This document shows, in pieces, positions 1 through 6,439 of a stretch of DNA of 33,146 nt (position 1 is the first letter of the stretch; the number at the start of each line of letters is the position of its first letter). The notes beneath the pieces are model-generated. The model was not told the DNA's origin and searched no databases. It saw only the letters and a program-made list of their open reading frames with translations. Where the stretch lies: contig NZ_VTHJ01000084.1 in the NCBI RefSeq assembly GCF_008386495.1, forward strand, positions 1 to 33,146, read 5' to 3'. The position numbers were made by a program, and so were the translations under genes. Origin of the DNA: Streptomyces tailanensis (GTDB lineage Bacteria; Actinomycetota; Actinomycetes; Streptomycetales; Streptomycetaceae).

Positions 1-40
1 AATGCGCCCAAAGCGAGGCATGGGCAAAACTTGCATACCG

Positions 41-72
41 AAAAAAAGCTATGTGAACGCCCACTCAGGGCG
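41..72 (-). terminator. Possible weak terminator of the malic-enzyme-like gene
   Basis: Read on the minus strand, a short GC-rich hairpin (5-bp arms at 68-72 and 58-62, 5-nt loop holding the TGA stop) is followed about 10 nt later by a run of seven T residues (47-41). The gap between stem and T-run is too long for a classic intrinsic terminator, so this is only a suggestion. The rest of 1-64 shows nothing recognisable. Confidence 0.2.
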
Positions 73-1267
73 GACCAACTGCCGGGCTCCGTGGGGCGTC
101 TGGGCCGGAAGCCGCCGCGACAGCCCCGGCGACGTGCTCGCAGCACACCGGGTCGAACAGGTCCGGCACGATCCGCTCCCGGCTCAGCTCCTGGCCCGTT
201 GCCGACTCGATACCCGCCACCGCCGCCCGCAGCATGGCCTCGGTGATCCGGGACGCCCCCGCGGCGAGTGCCCCCTTCAGGATTCCGGGGACGGCCAGCA
301 GGCTGCTGACGCAATTGGGGGAATCCGAACGGCCAGAGCCGTATAGGGCTTTGACCCACGCCGCCTCCTCAGCGCTGACCTCGGGTTCCGGATTCGCCAG
401 CGCGAGAACGATCGGCTCAGGACCCATCAGACGCAACAGGCCTCGGCCGATCCTGGCCGAGGACACCCCAACCAGCGCGTCCGCGTCCGTCATCGCGTCG
501 GCCAGGCCGCCGGCGAGGCCGCGCGGATTTGTCACGCGGGCCACCTCCAGCTTCGCGCCCGAAATGCCGGGGCGGTCGCTGCGCACGATTCCCCGGGTGT
601 CGACGAGGACCAGGTCGGTGACGCCGAACGCGCGCAGCAGCCGGGCCGTGGCGATCCCGGCGGCTCCCGCTCCGACGATGACGACGCGCAGCGCGGTGAA
701 TTCGCGCCCCAGCACCCGCGACGCGTTGCGCAGCGCGGCCGTGACAGCTACCGACGTGCCGTGCTGATCGTTGTGGAGCACGGGGCAGTCGAGTTCTTCC
801 GCGAGGCGCTCCTCCAGTTCGAAGCACCTCGGCGAGCTGACGTCCTCGAGGCTGACCGCGCCGAACGAGGTCCGCAGGTTGACGAGTGTCTGGACCATGG
901 CGTCGACGCCGCGTGCGGTCAAGGCCAGCGGAACGGCATTGAGATTCCCGACCGTCGCCAGGAAGGAGCACTTGGCCTCAAGAATCGGTAGCACCGCCAA
1001 GCCGCCCAGGTCGCCGAGGCCGTGCACGGAGGAGCCGTCGCTGACGACGACGGTCAGGCCGCTGGCCCACGTGTACGCGGACGCGTACGACGGATTCTCC
1101 GCGATGGCTCGGCTGACGAGGGCGGAACCGGCAGCCGAGACGGCGAGACGGCAGGGCGCGTCGCGCGGTGAAAAGGCGGGGCGGACCGACAGCAACCCCC
1201 GCTCGTACGCTCGGAAAATACTCGCCGCCTCGGCCTCTGAAGGGGAGTCTGTCAAAGGTTCCCTCAT
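65..1267 (-). CDS. Malic-enzyme-like NAD(P)-dependent oxidoreductase with altered active site
   Basis: The 400-residue protein aligns along its length with bacterial malic enzymes, which oxidatively decarboxylate malate to pyruvate. Visible family features are the SDGSSVHGLGDLGGL segment (residues 76-90), a lysine at the position of the catalytic Lys (K99), metal-ligand ED at 141-142, HNDQHGT at 165-171, a dinucleotide-binding GAGAAG (199-204), ANPEPE (291-296) and SPNCVSSLLAVPGI (316-329). Two usually invariant features differ. The YTPGVA box with the catalytic Tyr reads SAAGSA (around S44), and the DDQHGT box has Asn for the first Asp (N166). It may therefore act on another 2-hydroxy or beta-carboxy acid, or be weakly active. 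It is divergently transcribed from the SbnB gene, 257 bp away. No strong ribosome-binding site precedes the ATG, so the start is uncertain. Its membership of the cluster is inferred from position only. Confidence 0.85.
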   Translation of the reverse strand: MREPLTDSPSEAEAASIFRAYERGLLSVRPAFSPRDAPCRLAVSAAGSALVSRAIAENPSYASAYTWASGLTVVVSDGSSVHGLGDLGGLAVLPILEAKCSFLATVGNLNAVPLALTARGVDAMVQTLVNLRTSFGAVSLEDVSSPRCFELEERLAEELDCPVLHNDQHGTSVAVTAALRNASRVLGREFTALRVVIVGAGAAGIATARLLRAFGVTDLVLVDTRGIVRSDRPGISGAKLEVARVTNPRGLAGGLADAMTDADALVGVSSARIGRGLLRLMGPEPIVLALANPEPEVSAEEAAWVKALYGSGRSDSPNCVSSLLAVPGILKGALAAGASRITEAMLRAAVAGIESATGQELSRERIVPDLFDPVCCEHVAGAVAAASGPDAPRSPAVGPP

Positions 1268-1524
1268 TTACGTCTTGGTGGACGACGGCATCCACGGTCG
1301 TCCGCGCATTCGCGCGTGGAAAGCGGCGCGGATCTGAGGAGTGTCAGCAGGGCGTTGCTCAATGTCAAGAGTCGGCGGGCGATTCTGGCCACGGGGCCGT
1401 GAATCGCGTGGTGGATCTTCTCGCCGCCTCGTCTTTCCGCTATAGTTTCCGCGTTTGGTATCTGGCCTGATGGCCGAGGTTATGTCAGACTTGCGCACGT
1501 TTCGATAACGAGAGTTGAGGGTGG
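1268..1524. promoter_or_regulatory. Divergent intergenic region between malic-enzyme-like gene and sbnB
   Basis: This 257-bp gap separates two divergently transcribed genes, so it should hold promoters for both. On the plus strand a TATAGT hexamer at 1441-1446 resembles a -10 box, but no good -35 box lies 16-19 bp upstream. A GAGGG purine stretch (1517-1521) sits only 3 nt before the ATG at 1525. A short GGCC-TGAT-GGCC inverted repeat occurs at 1464-1475. I find no clear operator or RNA element. Confidence 0.35.
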
Positions 1525-2553
1525 ATGCGGGAAGAAGTGCGTGTCCTCGACCGGGCGCAGGTGCGGCGCTGCGCGGCGCGGCTGGACCCAGTGGCGGTGA
1601 CAGAGGATATTCTGCGCCGTCATGCCAGGGGCCAGGTGATGCTGCCTGCCGAAGGATATATGGCGTGGAATAACTCGGAGGGCGCCTACAGTAGATCCAT
1701 AGCCATGCTCGGGGCGCTCACGGGCCCCGATCCCGTCTATGGGATAAAGCTCATCAATGCGGCGGTGAGTAATCCGTCAAAGGGAATCGAACGGGCTGGC
1801 GGAATGTCTATCCTGTTTGATCCGGAGACGGCGCGTCCCTGTTTTCTCGCCGAGGCCGGCTATTTGAGCGCGCTGCGCACGTCCGCCTATACGGTGGCGA
1901 GTCTGCGCCACTTGGGCCCGGAGACCTTCGACGCGGTGTCGGTCATCGGCTGCGGGGCGCTGGCTCGGGCGCATCTCGAGCTTATCGCCCGGTATTTCCC
2001 CGGAGTCAGTCGGGCACACGTCTTCGATGTCGATCCGAGCCGCGCCGAGTTGTTCCGCGAGTGGGCCACCACGCACGTGCCTTCGGTGGCCGTCGACACG
2101 GAGCTGTCGGCGCGCTCCTGCGCGGCGGCCAGCCAGGTCGTCATCACGCTGACAGTGTCGAACGAGCCGTACGCGGACCACGACTGGTTCCGCCCCGGCA
2201 CCTTCATCGCGCACGTCTCGCTCGACGACCTGCGGGAGGACGTCTTCGCTGAGGCCGAGCGGCTCTACGTGGACGACCCGGAGCTGATCGCGGAGAACCC
2301 CCGCCGGATCCTCGGCCGGCTCCTCCAGGAGGGTGCCATCGTCCCGGCGGACGGCGGGATCACCGGATCGCTCGGCGAGGTCCTGACCGGTAAGGTCTCC
2401 GCGGCGCGCCCCACCGGCGGCGTGGTGGTCAGCAACCCCTTCGGCATGTCGATCCTCGACGTCGGGATGGTCGACGCTGTCCGGAGAACGGCGGAGGCCG
2501 AGGACATCGGCACGCGCATCGACCTGCTCGGTGTGGCGGGAGAGACCCGATGA
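1525..2553 (+). CDS. sbnB: SbnB-type N-(2-amino-2-carboxyethyl)-L-glutamate dehydrogenase (2,3-diaminopropionate pathway)
   Basis: The 342-residue protein belongs to the ornithine cyclodeaminase/mu-crystallin family and looks like its SbnB branch. SbnB oxidatively cleaves N-(2-amino-2-carboxyethyl)-L-glutamate to L-2,3-diaminopropionate (Dap), 2-oxoglutarate and NADH. Supporting features are GIKLINAAVSNPSKG near residues 73-87 with the conserved Lys, SILFDPETARP (95-105), LSALRTSAYT (114-123) and a Rossmann motif VIGCGALARAH (140-150). The partner SbnA-type synthase is encoded about 16 kb downstream, which supports Dap formation over ornithine cyclodeamination. The stop overlaps the ATG of the carbamoyltransferase gene by 4 bp (ATGA), so the two are translationally coupled. 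A plain ornithine or alanine dehydrogenase-type activity remains possible. Confidence 0.85.
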   Translation: MREEVRVLDRAQVRRCAARLDPVAVTEDILRRHARGQVMLPAEGYMAWNNSEGAYSRSIAMLGALTGPDPVYGIKLINAAVSNPSKGIERAGGMSILFDPETARPCFLAEAGYLSALRTSAYTVASLRHLGPETFDAVSVIGCGALARAHLELIARYFPGVSRAHVFDVDPSRAELFREWATTHVPSVAVDTELSARSCAAASQVVITLTVSNEPYADHDWFRPGTFIAHVSLDDLREDVFAEAERLYVDDPELIAENPRRILGRLLQEGAIVPADGGITGSLGEVLTGKVSAARPTGGVVVSNPFGMSILDVGMVDAVRRTAEAEDIGTRIDLLGVAGETR

Positions 2554-3521
2554 CGGACAGCCCGCGCACGCCGGACGCCACCGGCGCCCCCTCCCCTGAG
2601 GCGGGCCTGCTGAGCCTGCGCGACGTGGATGAGAAGACGCTGTCCGAACTGGTGCGGCGGTCAGTGGACTTCCACCGCGATCAGCGCCTGGCGACGCGCC
2701 CGCTGGAGGGCCGGGCAGTGGGCATCCTCTTCACAGCGACGTCGACGCGCACCAGGACCGCCTTCACCGTGGCAGCGCTGCGGCTCGGTGGCACCCCCGT
2801 CGCCTACGGACCTGCGGATCTCCAGTTGGCCACCGGCGAGAGCCTCGCCGACACCGGCCGCATCCTCGGCCTCATGCTCGACGCCCTGGTGGTGCGGACC
2901 GCGGGCCCGCTCGCCGAGATGCGCCAGCTGGCTCGCGCCGCGGGCAGGCCCGTCATCAACGCGATGGCCACGGAAGAGCACCCGACCCAGGCGGTCTGCG
3001 ATATCGCCACGCTGGTACGGCACTTCGGCTCGCTGTCCGGCCTGTCGTTCCTCTACGTCGGCGAGGGCAACAACACCGCCACCGCGCTGGCCCGTGGCAT
3101 GGCCCGCGTGCCGGGCCTGCGGGTGACCTTCGCCACCCCGCCCGGCTACGGGCTGCCATCCGCGCTGCTGGCGGAGGCCGCGGCGGAGGCGGGGCGGCGC
3201 GGGACGGTGATCGAGGAGGTCCACGACATGGGGCGGCTGCCCGGCCACGTCGACGCCGTGTACACGACGCGGTGGCAGACCACGGGCACGAGCAAGGTCG
3301 ACCCTGCCTGGCGGGAGCGGTTCAGGCCGTTCTACGTCGACGAGACGCTCATGAGCCGCTTCCCCGGCGCCGTCTTCATGCACGACCTGCCCGCCCACCG
3401 GGGAGACGAGGTGTCGGGCGCGGTGCTCGACGGCGAGGGGTCCCTGGCCTGGCGGCAGGCCGCGATGAAACTCGCCAGCGCCATGGCGGTGCTGGAGTAC
3501 GCCGTGGCCGGCGACTCGTGA
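2550..3521 (+). CDS. Ornithine/aspartate carbamoyltransferase-family enzyme, probably forming ureidoalanine from Dap
   Basis: The 323-residue protein has the carbamoyl-phosphate-binding STRTR motif (residues 65-69) and HPTQ (144-147) of the carbamoyltransferase superfamily. The usual ornithine-specific elements are changed. The HCLP motif reads HDLP (278-281), and the loop that normally contains SMG reads TTRWQTTG (around W242). The fold and carbamoyl-phosphate chemistry should therefore be kept while the amine acceptor differs from ornithine. Its overlap with the sbnB homologue on one side and the threonine-synthase-like gene on the other suggests the acceptor is L-2,3-diaminopropionate, giving 3-ureido-L-alanine. 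Comparable Dap-plus-carbamoyltransferase sets are known for zwittermicin (ZmaT/U/V) and viomycin (VioB/K/L). The acceptor is inferred, and a free or carrier-bound substrate cannot be told apart. Confidence 0.85.
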   Translation: MTDSPRTPDATGAPSPEAGLLSLRDVDEKTLSELVRRSVDFHRDQRLATRPLEGRAVGILFTATSTRTRTAFTVAALRLGGTPVAYGPADLQLATGESLADTGRILGLMLDALVVRTAGPLAEMRQLARAAGRPVINAMATEEHPTQAVCDIATLVRHFGSLSGLSFLYVGEGNNTATALARGMARVPGLRVTFATPPGYGLPSALLAEAAAEAGRRGTVIEEVHDMGRLPGHVDAVYTTRWQTTGTSKVDPAWRERFRPFYVDETLMSRFPGAVFMHDLPAHRGDEVSGAVLDGEGSLAWRQAAMKLASAMAVLEYAVAGDS

Positions 3522-4783
3522 GCCTGCCTGACCGAAGGCAATTCCGCTGGCGCTGCTCCGTGTGCTGCGCCGGATACCCGCTCGACGCCGTCCGTTACAC
3601 CTGCCTGTCCTGCCCGGGGACGGCGGCCCTGGACCTGGTGATCGACTACGAGCGGGCCGGGGCGGGGCAGCCACCCGGCTCGGTGGTGAACACCGCTGAG
3701 CCGTCCATGTGGCGCTACCGCGCCCTCCTGCCGGTGGGTGGTGCGATACATCCCGGTCTTGACAGGGTGGGCTGGACGCCTCTAGGGGAGCTGCCGTGGC
3801 TGGCCGAACGCCTCGGCATGCGCCGCTTGTTGCTCAAGGACGACGGCCGGAACCTGTCGGGTTCGCTGAAGGACCGCGCCAGCGCGTTGGTCGTCGCGAA
3901 GGCCCGGGAGCTGGGCGAGCGGGTCGTCGTCACGGCCTCCACGGGGAACGCCGCGGCAGCGCTCGCCGCCTGCTGCGCCGCGTCAGGGGTGCGCTGCCTC
4001 GTGTTCGTGCCCCAGGGGACGCCACCGGCGAAGGTCGCGCAGCTGCGCGCCTGCGACGCGGTCGTGGCGGAGGTGCCGGGAGGCTACGGCAGGGCCGTCG
4101 AGTTGAGCTACGAGGTGGCCCGGCGCAAGGGCTGGTACTGCCGCACCACCGCCTTCAACCCGTACACGGCTGAGGGCAAGAAGACCGTCGCCTTGGAGAT
4201 CGCCGAGCAGTTGGGCTGGCACGCGCCCGATGTGGTGCTCGTGCCCGCCGGGGACGGGAACATCCTGACTGGCGTGCACAAGGGGTTCTCCGACACGCTG
4301 GCGATGGGCTGGACAGACCGGATGCCGCGGCTGATCGCCGTGCAGTCCGCGGCGGCGCCCGCGCTCTTCGAGGCGTGGCGCTGCGGTGCCCAGGTGCCCG
4401 CGGGCGCCAGGGCCGGGAGCCGCGCGGAGAGCATCAGCGTCGCCGTGCCCCAGGATGGCCGGCGCGCTCTGCGGGCCGTCCGTGCCACGGACGGTTGCGT
4501 CGCGGTTGTCTCTGATGAGGAGGCGATGGACGCCGTCAACCTGCTGGCCCGGACGAGTGGGGTGTTCGCCGAGCTGGCGAGCGCGGTGACCACCGCGGCG
4601 CTGCCGGGCCTGCTGGCGGACGGGAGGGTCCTGCCCGATGAGTGCGTGGTCGTGGTGAACACCGGCAGCGGCCTCAAGGATCCGCTGGCGGCGCTGGGGC
4701 GCAGCCGTCCGGTCGTCCAGGACTCCGGCGAATACGCGGTCCTTGAGGCGGAGCTAACCCGGCTCCTGGCGGATGACGGCTGA
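3518..4783 (+). CDS. Threonine-synthase-like PLP-dependent enzyme with N-terminal zinc ribbon
   Basis: Start chosen at GTG 3518, which overlaps the previous stop (GTGA). The frame is open further upstream, but only inside the carbamoyltransferase gene. The 421-residue product has an N-terminal CxxC...CxxC zinc ribbon (C13, C16, C29, C32), as in archaeal/actinobacterial threonine synthases. A fold-type II PLP domain follows, with SGSLKDR (PLP Lys118) and TASTGNAAAAL as the phosphate-binding region. Family members convert O-phosphohomoserine to threonine. In a pathway operon it may supply Thr, or carry out a related gamma/beta-elimination or replacement on a phosphorylated amino acid. No housekeeping hom or thrB gene adjoins it, which favours a dedicated role. 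The gene ends 12 bp from the stop of the convergent dioxygenase gene, with no obvious terminator between them. Confidence 0.85.
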   Translation: MSLPDRRQFRWRCSVCCAGYPLDAVRYTCLSCPGTAALDLVIDYERAGAGQPPGSVVNTAEPSMWRYRALLPVGGAIHPGLDRVGWTPLGELPWLAERLGMRRLLLKDDGRNLSGSLKDRASALVVAKARELGERVVVTASTGNAAAALAACCAASGVRCLVFVPQGTPPAKVAQLRACDAVVAEVPGGYGRAVELSYEVARRKGWYCRTTAFNPYTAEGKKTVALEIAEQLGWHAPDVVLVPAGDGNILTGVHKGFSDTLAMGWTDRMPRLIAVQSAAAPALFEAWRCGAQVPAGARAGSRAESISVAVPQDGRRALRAVRATDGCVAVVSDEEAMDAVNLLARTSGVFAELASAVTTAALPGLLADGRVLPDECVVVVNTGSGLKDPLAALGRSRPVVQDSGEYAVLEAELTRLLADDG

Positions 4784-4795
4784 GACGCCGGTGCG

Positions 4796-5836
4796 TCACG
4801 CGGTGGCCTGGTCCGCCCACACCGGGCGCGCCATCGCCACCGCGACCCGCCGCCGGCCGGAGAACGGCGCCCTGCCGTGCGCGCTCAGCATGTTGTCCAG
4901 CAGCAGCACATCGCCTTGCTGCCACGGGAAGGCCACCATGGCCCGCTGGTAGGCGGTGCGGAGGGTGTCGAGGATGTCGGGCTCGATCGGCGTGCCGTCG
5001 CCGTAGAAGCTGTTGGTGGGCAGGTCGTGCGGGGACAGCTCCTCGGTCATGACGGCGCGAAGTGATGGCTCGAGGGTCGAGATGTGGAAGAAGACTGCGT
5101 GGTTGAACCACAGGTCCTCCCCGGTCTCGGGGTGCCGCGCCATCGCCTCGGAGACCCGGCGGGTGCGCAGCCGGTTCACGCCCTCCCACTCGGCCGTGAG
5201 ACAGGCGGCGCGGCAGTACGCCTCAGCCTCGGCCCGGCTGTCGGTCTGGAAGGACTCCTGCCACGACAGGCCGTAGCCACGCCCGTAGTTGCGGACGTAC
5301 ATGATCTTTTTCTCGGCGAACCTGCGCCGGATCGCCTCGGGGACGCTCTTGGTGACCTCGCGGATGGAGGCGATGGGAGTCTCCCCGCCGCCGCCCGGGG
5401 GAGTGAGGCAGCAGAAGCCGAGGCGCAGCGGCCACCGGGTCGCGTAGGACATCTCGTTGTGGAGGAAGATCGGCTGGTCGGGCGGGTGGTCGGTCGAGGT
5501 GTAGACGTTCCCGGCGATCCGGTGGCGTGGTGAGGAGCGTTCGTGCTCCGCGACGAGGTCGCCGTAGAGGCTGCTGAGGACCTGCTCGAACGCGGCGGCC
5601 TCGCGTACCTCGAAGCCCCGGAACAGCAGGGCGCCGGACGTCCGCAGGTGCTGCTCGACGGTTGCCCGGTTCGCGACGGCCCATGCGTCCAGCCGTACGC
5701 CCGCCATGGAGGGGGCCGCGACGGGGGGATGGCCGGAGGGTCCGTCCGGCGTGGCGATGGTGACCAGCCGGTCCCCGTGGACCCGGCTCCTGACGCGCCG
5801 TGCGCTCCGCGGCGACGGAATTCCGGTCTCACTCAT
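4796..5836 (-). CDS. SyrP-type TauD/TfdA Fe(II)/2-oxoglutarate-dependent dioxygenase
   Basis: Start chosen at the ATG ending at 5836, preceded on the minus strand by an AGGGGG ribosome-binding site. The open frame reaching 6247 has no homology upstream of this point. The 346-residue protein carries the iron-binding facial triad as H126-x-E128 (in FLHNEMSYA) and H320 (in LSAHGRAPF), with an Arg-rich GRRRVAVAM segment that should bind 2-oxoglutarate. The segments GGGGETPIA, RHPETGEDLWFNHAVFFH and AFPWQQGDVLLLDN resemble SyrP and relatives, which beta-hydroxylate amino acids, typically on an NRPS carrier. The likely role is hydroxylation (or desaturation) of a residue such as Dap, ureidoalanine or Asp during assembly. 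It is divergent from the large NRPS operon across a 603-bp control region. Confidence 0.88.
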   Translation of the reverse strand: MSETGIPSPRSARRVRSRVHGDRLVTIATPDGPSGHPPVAAPSMAGVRLDAWAVANRATVEQHLRTSGALLFRGFEVREAAAFEQVLSSLYGDLVAEHERSSPRHRIAGNVYTSTDHPPDQPIFLHNEMSYATRWPLRLGFCCLTPPGGGGETPIASIREVTKSVPEAIRRRFAEKKIMYVRNYGRGYGLSWQESFQTDSRAEAEAYCRAACLTAEWEGVNRLRTRRVSEAMARHPETGEDLWFNHAVFFHISTLEPSLRAVMTEELSPHDLPTNSFYGDGTPIEPDILDTLRTAYQRAMVAFPWQQGDVLLLDNMLSAHGRAPFSGRRRVAVAMARPVWADQATA

Positions 5837-6089
5837 CGTTGTCCCCCTATCCCGCTCTCGCTTGCCCGCGGTGCCGAAAATTCGGTGTCGATAAGTCTGC
5901 TCGGGGTGCGTCATGAGATGCGGTGGGATCAAACACGATCCATATGGCTTCCCATTCGGGCACGCCGCTAACCCCTCGTCTCGGGATGTGGTGATTCTAC
6001 AGCGAGGAAGTATGGGGTGAGAAGAGGTCGGCGCTGGCGTAATGTCTGGTGGGAAAAAGTGGAGAAATTGCGGTATATCTCCGTTTGTG

Positions 6090-6103
6090 TTGAATCGATT
6101 CAA
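6090..6103. promoter_or_regulatory. 14-bp perfect palindrome, possible operator
   Basis: TTGAATCGATTCAA is its own reverse complement over all 14 bases and lies in the AT-richer divergent control region. Dimeric regulators often bind such sites. No regulator gene in the window can be matched to it. Confidence 0.35.
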
Positions 6104-6182
6104 GCTGGCCTTGATCATGGGTGGAGTCGAGGTCAAACTTCGTTTACCTGTGTTATTGATTCCTGCTACAAGGGTATTGACA
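6090..6182 (+). repeat. Four TTGA elements in two pairs spaced exactly 21 bp; last is a consensus -35 box
   Basis: TTGA begins at 6090 and 6111, and again at 6156 and 6177; within each pair the starts are 21 bp (two helical turns) apart. The downstream pair shares TATTGA (6154-6159 and 6175-6180). The last element reads TTGACA, a perfect -35 hexamer, but the expected -10 position (6200-6207) has only TGGAGA/GAGAAT. A weak core promoter helped by an activator on direct repeats is one reading. Chance occurrence is another. Confidence 0.3.
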
Positions 6183-6207
6183 CAGGGGCAATGTCTTGTT
6201 GGAGAAT

Positions 6208-6257
6208 GTGCCCGAAGCGCCTGATTCGGCTGCTTCGGAGAGAGCACTGTCGGGCAC
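6208..6257 (+). other. Mutually exclusive hairpins in the NRPS leader
   Basis: Two stems share bases 6212-6215. The first pairs 6212-6221 with 6228-6238: ten pairs with a single bulged T at 6231 and a TGATTC loop. The second pairs GTGCCCGA (6208-6215) with TCGGGCAC (6250-6257). No T-run follows, so neither is a classic terminator. The element lies about 180 nt before the NRPS start and could be an RNA switch or, as DNA, an operator. Confidence 0.35.
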
Positions 6258-6439
6258 GGTCAGCCACTGGGCAAGTGAGCCACCAGTCAATACTCGCGCT
6301 TCCCGCGCGCTCATCACGCTATGCGGCGAATCATCACGTCTGCGTCCGACGTCTCCAGTCTATTTCGGGGAGAAGGTGCGGCGACGGCGGATGGCCGCGT
6401 TATGCCTTCTATTCGGGATGGATGAGAGGAGAATTGCAG

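Larger units (their letters stand above)
5837..6439. promoter_or_regulatory. 603-bp divergent control region between dioxygenase and NRPS operon
   Basis: No convincing gene is present, and base composition is visibly less GC-rich than in the flanking genes. It contains an imperfect CCGAA-AA-TTCGG repeat (5874-5885) about 38 bp upstream of the dioxygenase start, a 14-bp palindrome (6090-6103), paired TTGA elements (6090-6182) including a consensus TTGACA, and a hairpin-forming stretch (6208-6257). The NRPS ribosome-binding site (AGAGGAGAA, 6425-6433) lies just before GTG 6440. This region probably drives both the dioxygenase and the 27-kb operon. Which element is used cannot be told from sequence. 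Confidence 0.5.

Noticed and set aside
3272..3517. Longer start for the threonine-synthase-like gene
   Set aside because: It would lie inside the carbamoyltransferase gene in another frame and add a low-complexity Arg/Gly-rich tail. GTG 3518 gives the normal zinc-ribbon start and a typical 4-bp overlap.
4784..4795. Bidirectional terminator between the convergent genes
   Set aside because: The 12-bp gap and its flanks show no stable hairpin with a T-run on either strand.
6042..6224. Small plus-strand ORF (60 residues) in the control region
   Set aside because: No ribosome-binding site at a suitable distance, no recognisable domain, and codon use unlike the neighbours. It also overlaps the palindrome and repeats.
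6017..6439. Extension of the first NRPS frame upstream to 6017
   Set aside because: The extra residues have no NRPS similarity, base use is unlike coding DNA here, and GTG 6440 has a well-placed ribosome-binding site.
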